Shown: positions 59,177-64,000 of the stretch, piece by piece
How positions within the stretch are numbered: position 1 is the first letter of the stretch
How the letters are laid out: the number at the start of each line of letters is the position of its first letter
Source of the DNA: Paraphoma chrysanthemicola
Lineage: Eukaryota > Ascomycota > Dothideomycetes > Pleosporales > Phaeosphaeriaceae
Length of the DNA: 64,000 nucleotides
NCBI GenBank assembly: GCA_020744225.1
Contig: JAGMWG010000014.1
Location: 1,178,001 to 1,242,000, forward strand
Direction: 5' to 3'
Program-made: the position numbers and the translations under genes
Notes under the pieces: model-generated
Told to the model about the DNA's origin: nothing
The model's database searches: none
The model's input: only the letters and a program-made list of their open reading frames with translations

Positions 59177-60743
59177 CCTTGCAATATCTGCAGAGCCGGG
59201 CGTCAGTGATGGCTGTACAGTTGCAGCCTTTGAGTGACTTTTCGTCGCGACGAAGACCACGCTTTTGCGTCGAAAGTCTTGCGATGAGAGTGCATTGCAA
59301 AGTAGTTGCAAGAGGGGTTATCGCAACGACCCAACTGCCAAATGTCAGAGGACACGCGTGATTGAGGCTGTGTTGGAGCATCGGCGTTGGAAAACGCCGG
59401 ATGCTTGGCAATGCGACGGCCATTTTGGGCACTGGCCGAACACTGCTTGTTGTGAAGACCTCCCCAATCTTGACATCTTCCTCAATATGCCATTGCAGGA
59501 ATCAACACTCTATCTTGCGGCGTCTGGACCAGAAGAAGCCGATGACTAGTGCCCAGCTTTCGTTAGCTCAGTTGAGGAGCAGCCTTTGGCATTGCGCATG
59601 ACTATAGCGCAACGAAGATTGAGAAGCGTCTTGGATTGGGTACAAACAGGCGCAGAGAGGCACGAATTCGAATGAACAAAAGGACCTTCCACTGCAGATT
59701 GCAAAGGTGCGGGTCGAAAGAATATCATTGAACTTCTGGAGGCCGCCAAAGCCGAGCGCAGTTTATGAGCTACATAACGGACACCATACGGCTACGATGA
59801 GGAAGCTTAGAACGCGAACTGGTAGCAGGAATACGATGACTAGTAGCATGAGAGCGGAGGAGGGCTCAAGCACAATTGGAAGGGTTATCTGAACTCGAAG
59901 GACGGCGTGCGTCAAAATGAGACAGAACTCGCTTGGTGAATAATTATATCGTTTGCCCGGCGCTTTACGCTAATAAAAATAGCGCCATCTATCATGTTCG
60001 TCTCATTTCGAGCTGCATACTACATGTGGTTAGCGGACGAATACATCGTCGGGTTGACGTGGTCCAAGCTTGCTGCTGCGTGTTTCGCATGGCTCTGCGA
60101 AGCTCGCTTCCATAAATCAGCACCATTCATATTGTAGCTGGGTAGTCGAAGAACTTAAACGATAGGTGCTACAGGCATGTTCAATCCCCGTCAATGTGCC
60201 TCACTTTCTTCTATCGCGAGGGAGCTTGCAATAAGACATTTGAAGATCTGTATCCCGAGCAGTTTATTTCTTTCTCCGCATGATGAATAAAAAGTGCTCC
60301 ACCCATGACTCTCTCAGATGGCAAGCGAGACTAAATTAGTTAGATAGAGTGGCGCTGCAGATTATTTACTGGGTTTCTACGCCCCAGCTGTGGATCGAAC
60401 CAACCAGATTAAGGTCCGCTCTCCCACAACAACGGTTACGCCCGACATAGAGCCTCGATTTGTATCACCTCAACCAGGACCGAGCACCAATAGGGCTTCT
60501 AGAACAATGCCAACGTGGTAGGAGCGTGTCGAAGGGCGGTGTTCAGCCTTGAGTAACGTGGGGCGAACTTCCAAGGCGAGACATTCTTGACCTGGATGCG
60601 TACGACAACCTCTTCAAAACCGCCGTGTCTCCTTATTTCTCTTTTTTCATCCAAGACATACGCGGAGACGGGTCTAAAAAATTTCGTTGGTAACGTAAGA
60701 CCACCTCGGAATACATCAGCAGGTGAACTTCTGGAACAACATC
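59177..60743. promoter_or_regulatory. Divergent intergenic region of about 1.6 kb
   Basis: Between the Zn2Cys6 regulator (-) and the Cys-rich TM protein (+). No supported gene. A tRNA-like T-arm near 60395-60410 was checked and rejected. Confidence 0.55.
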
Positions 60744-61715
60744 ATGCGCTCGCTCTTTCTCGGAATCTTCATCCACATTGGAGTAATATTTGCGCAATCG
60801 CTCTGTTACTTTTCCAACGGCACAACACTACCAGAAACGCCCGGCTACAATGAGTACATTCCGTGCTCGTCTGGACCTACAACAATCTGCTGTGGCCTTA
60901 ACCGAGCAGATCCACCAGGCGGCAACCGTACGAAGGGCTTTACGAAGGACGAGTGCTTGCCAAATGGGTTGTGCAGGAATCGTTGGGTAGACAACAAAAA
61001 CATTGAGACTGTATCGTACGTACCGTCTCTCTCCACCGACGACCCTTTGCTGATTCGAAACCCTAGGTATTGGAACAACTTTTGCACGGAGAAAGATGTG
61101 ACGAGCAGCAAGTGCCTCAACCTGTGCCCAAGTTCCAGGCTAGACTTTGGCCACGCACGGTTGACGCCATGCAATGGTCGAGCAGATAGCGAGCGTTGGT
61201 GCTGTGGCACCAGTATTGATTGCTGTGCGAGCAATGGTGTCATCAGTTTGGCGCAGGTCCTGGGTGGCGCCCTCAGCTCTAGCACCGCAACCTCTGCTAC
61301 GCCTACCACAATACCAATATCGAGGACCGCTTCCTCGTCGGCCAGGTCATCATTGGCGTCAGAATCAGCAAGAGGTGCAGAAGCCGCGGCCACTTCTAAC
61401 TCCTCGCTGTCGAATCAAGGAGATCGCAAGACCGGTCTGTCTACTGGAGCCATCGTTGGCATTGCGGTGGGTGTCGTTGCCGGCGTCGTCCTGTTGGGCG
61501 CTGCCATCTTCTTTACGCAGAGAGCGAAGACGTACAAGCAGAAGGCGACAGCATCGAATTTGGCTGAGGCTTCCCAAGGCCAAGCCCCTTGCTACGAAGC
61601 GCAAGGTCAGGAAGTCGTTGCGGAGAAAGACGCATATGCATATCGATCAGAGTTGCCTGGCGCTCCACCGGCTGAGCTGCATGCGGAGCCTGTACCTCGA
61701 GCGCCGGGACGGTAA
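60744..61715 (+). CDS. Secreted Cys-rich single-TM protein of unknown function
   Basis: Single exon, about 323 aa, with ATG at 60744 (an upstream GTG is not credible). MRSLFLGIFIHIGVIFAQ is a signal peptide. Residues 20-170 form an extracellular domain with at least 12 Cys (SLCYF, PCSS, TICCG, DECLPNGLC, NFC, KCLNLC, PCNG, WCCG, DCCAS) and several NxT/S sites. A Ser/Thr/Ala stalk of about 60 residues follows, then one membrane helix TGAIVGIAVGVVAGVVLLGA and a short basic, then acidic, cytosolic tail. The layout is that of fungal surface sensors (WSC/Mid2-like), and similar Cys-rich TM proteins are widespread in ascomycetes without known function. No WSC spacing can be confirmed. Divergent from a Zn2Cys6 gene. 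Confidence 0.82.
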   Translation: MRSLFLGIFIHIGVIFAQSLCYFSNGTTLPETPGYNEYIPCSSGPTTICCGLNRADPPGGNRTKGFTKDECLPNGLCRNRWVDNKNIETVSYVPSLSTDDPLLIRNPRYWNNFCTEKDVTSSKCLNLCPSSRLDFGHARLTPCNGRADSERWCCGTSIDCCASNGVISLAQVLGGALSSSTATSATPTTIPISRTASSSARSSLASESARGAEAAATSNSSLSNQGDRKTGLSTGAIVGIAVGVVAGVVLLGAAIFFTQRAKTYKQKATASNLAEASQGQAPCYEAQGQEVVAEKDAYAYRSELPGAPPAELHAEPVPRAPGR

Positions 61716-62431
61716 TCTTGGAGATGATCTGGGATTCAGGTGTAGTGATTGAAGAGTGCTGGAAAGCGACGGCCCATCTGTGGTTTACCAAACGAGGATA
61801 GCAGAACAATGTTGGCCTGTTCTGTCAGGAGGGCATTGTACCGGCTTACCGAGAACAGGCTGCGGCCCACACTAGTACAACAGGCTTCGGTATCAAGAGC
61901 CCTGTTACACTTTCGACCCAGATTCCGGATTGATCTTTTTTCTCATCTCTTCTGTGATGCGATCCGTCCCTTTTTGGTCACATGAACATATTCGCGTCGT
62001 GGTGCGAAACTGGAAAGGATCCTGCACGAAGCCGCTAGCGGGGTTCGCGCTGCTTATGGCTAGCTGCATATCCAGAGGTCGCCTCCTTGTTGTGTACACA
62101 GTACAGGGCCCACGTCGTGTTCGAGTGCCTCCTTTAAGATCAACTAAATAGACGCATCGATGAACGTTGCTCGGTAAATCGGTCGAAGACCAATTAACAG
62201 TCAGCGAAGAGCTCGCGAAGAGCACGCAAATCGCTGACGCTCTCTCGCCGCCCAATGCGTAATGGAGGAACAGGGCAATTTCCCGTGCATGCACGAGCGC
62301 GTCCTGCAAGGATATCGTTCTAAGCGACCCGCGGAGAATAGTCACGTCTGCATATTCTGTGTACGACCAGGTATAAGTGAGGAGCAATTGCACGCTGTTA
62401 TACCTACACCGTCCCGTCGCGACCGTCAAAG
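61716..62431. other. Intergenic, no gene seen
   Basis: Between two plus-strand genes. A 174-codon minus-strand frame at 61905-62429 has no recognisable motif and is treated as chance. Confidence 0.55.
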
Positions 62432-64000
62432 ATGCGGCGCCTCACAAAGATCGCAGTTCTGCTCTTTACTTCAGTTTTCGCTGTCGAGAACATTGTTGCT
62501 AACTCGGTTGGTGGGGAAGATGTGGCATGCGCGACCTTAAGATTGCGCTATCCTTCGTTCACTTTCTTGCCTGGTAGCGCTGGCTACACGTACGAGACAA
62601 CGACACGTACGAAGCGCCCCCGTTGTGTTGGTTGAAGGCTGACATAGTCCGTAGCATACTGGTCAGCGACTGTGTACAGCTTGCCCACATGCGTGTTTGT
62701 CCCTCAAAATGCTCAACATGTGTCATTTGCCGTCACAACCTTCACACTCACGTTGTCCAGATTTGCTGTCCGTGGCGGAGGCCACATGCCCATACCTGGG
62801 TACAATGGCATCAACGACTCTGGCGTCTTGCTCTCTTCATCGAACCTTACGACGCTTTCTCTGGCGAAGGACACGACAATTGTCTCAGTCGGGCCTGGCA
62901 ATCGATGGAGAGATGTTTATGCATATCTGAAGCCATCTGGACTCGCTGCTGTTGGTGGCCGTGTCGGGCATGTCGGTGTTCCAGGATTACTCCTTGGTGG
63001 CGGCATCTCATTCTATTCATCTCAATATGGATTTGCATCGGACAACGTTGTGAAGTACCAGGTCAGTCTCCGACAACGGTCGAAGTGTTGACTGGGATTG
63101 ACTTACACCTAGTGCGTGCTCGCCACCGGTCTGATCATTGAAGCTACCGCGACAAACGTGTATTCTGATCTCTTCTGGGCCCTTAGAGGCGGTGGGAATT
63201 CATTTTGTGTTGTGACTCGGTTCGAACTGAAGACTGTCGCCTCCAGCAACGCTTGGGTTGGCATCGCTCAGTTCGATCAGTCGCAGGCCGCAGGCTACTT
63301 GGATGGTGTGTACAATTTTGGTAAGTATGGCGCGCCTGCAGATCCAAAGGCAGCTATCATACCAACCATTTTGACCTTCCCTTCCGCCAACCTCACGATC
63401 TACGTGGCTGCGAAATTCTACGACTCTTTGGAAGACAGTCCGAGTGCTTTCGAGAATTTCACTGCTCCGAAGCTCGCGCCTGTGGCCGATTCATATTCAT
63501 TACAATCTATCTCGGATTATGTTGCATCTACCGATCCGTTGCAGCCACTTGGTCTACGACAGGAATTTCGTACCTTGTCCTCGGTCGTGGATCGAGAAGC
63601 TGTTCAGCTTACGCACGACATATTCATCGCTGGAGTGGCGTCGAAACTGTCAAACGTCGCAAATCTGCAAGCCTCAATAACATTTCAGCCCGTAACGAAA
63701 GACTTCCTCTCGCACAGCAGCAAGACTGGCGGCAACCCACAAGGAGTGGACGTCTCAAAAGCGCCTTTCTTTTGGATGGTCGAGAATTGGACATGGACGG
63801 ACTCCAACGACGACACCCGAGTACGTGCTGCAGCTGACAGCATCACCACGGAAATCAACAGCGCGCTCGCCGCGAACACATTCGATGCGAAATATCTCTA
63901 CATGAACGACGCAGGGCCAGATCAGCTGGTCTTCCAAAGCTACCCACCCGAGAATTTGCAAAGATTGAAGGCCATTCGGACCAAATACGATCCCCTGAAA
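62432..64000 (+). CDS. BBE-like FAD-linked oxidase, 3' end cut by window edge
   Basis: Three exons so far: 62432-62606, 62667-63061 and 63113 to beyond 64000. MRRLTKIAVLLFTSVFAVENIVA is a signal peptide. The FAD_binding_4 (VAO-type) core shows FAVRGGGHMP with the candidate histidine for covalent FAD linkage, then GRVGHVGVPGLLLGGGISF, and EATATNVYSDLFWALRGGGNSF. The Cys that gives bicovalent FAD in some relatives is replaced here by Val/Pro in the second motif. The first donor GTACGA and ac­ceptor GTCAG give an acceptable but not certain joint (TTTPTVYSLPTC). It is probably a secreted carbohydrate or secondary-metabolite oxidase; substrate unknown. The C-terminal BBE motif lies outside the window. 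Confidence 0.88.

Noticed and set aside
60390..60445. tRNA-like T-arm (GGTTCGATCC on the minus strand)
   Set aside because: No pairing acceptor stem or proper anticodon loop could be built around it.
61905..62429. 174-codon minus-strand frame
   Set aside because: No motif, and it overlaps the start of the FAD oxidase promoter; likely chance.

Overview
The window is nuclear DNA of a filamentous ascomycete, most likely a Dothideomycete. Evidence: short spliceosomal introns (mostly 46-70 nt, some up to about 320 nt) with CTAAC/CTGAC-type branch points, monocistronic genes on both strands, Zn2Cys6 regulators, a HET-domain protein, an AA9 lytic polysaccharide monooxygenase and F-box/ankyrin proteins. 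No rRNA, convincing tRNA, CRISPR array or intact transposon was seen. Gene models were built by hand from reading frames, splice consensus and family knowledge; no transcript data were available.

Left part (1-18.3 kb): a GST-fold protein cut by the left edge, a secreted M14-type carboxypeptidase, a seven-exon Zn2Cys6 regulator, an alpha/beta hydrolase divergent from it, a secreted SGNH esterase, a Vam7-like vacuolar SNARE and a membrane-anchored six-hairpin glycosidase. An AA9 LPMO is divergent from the glycosidase across a 1.8-kb promoter.

Middle part (19.5-38.7 kb): an ankyrin-HET protein of about 1158 aa, a mitochondrial-type hemerythrin protein, a multi-pass PQ-loop-like membrane protein, a decayed multi-RRM pseudogene, an F-box protein, a GH27 alpha-galactosidase, a MARVEL-like four-TM protein and an ankyrin-like protein.

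The 39-49 kb block is the most unusual. An alpha/beta hydrolase, a carotenoid/stilbene-cleaving dioxygenase, a Baeyer-Villiger-type monooxygenase and a regulator with two C2H2 fingers plus a Zn2Cys6 cluster lie together. Their activities could be chained (C=C cleavage, carbonyl to ester, ester hydrolysis). The hydrolase carries one in-frame TGA and the monooxygenase a one-base frameshift, so this looks like a small catabolic cluster that is decaying, or one hit by sequence errors.

Right part (50.8-64 kb): a vacuolar Ca2+/H+ exchanger, a zinc-type alcohol dehydrogenase/enoyl reductase relative, a secreted CE4 deacetylase with a 12-nt microexon, a Zn2Cys6 regulator, a secreted Cys-rich single-TM protein of unknown function, and a BBE-like FAD oxidase cut by the right edge. 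Several genes (AA9, CE3-like, GH27, CE4, glycosidase, carboxypeptidase) fit a secreted plant- or wall-polymer-degrading lifestyle.
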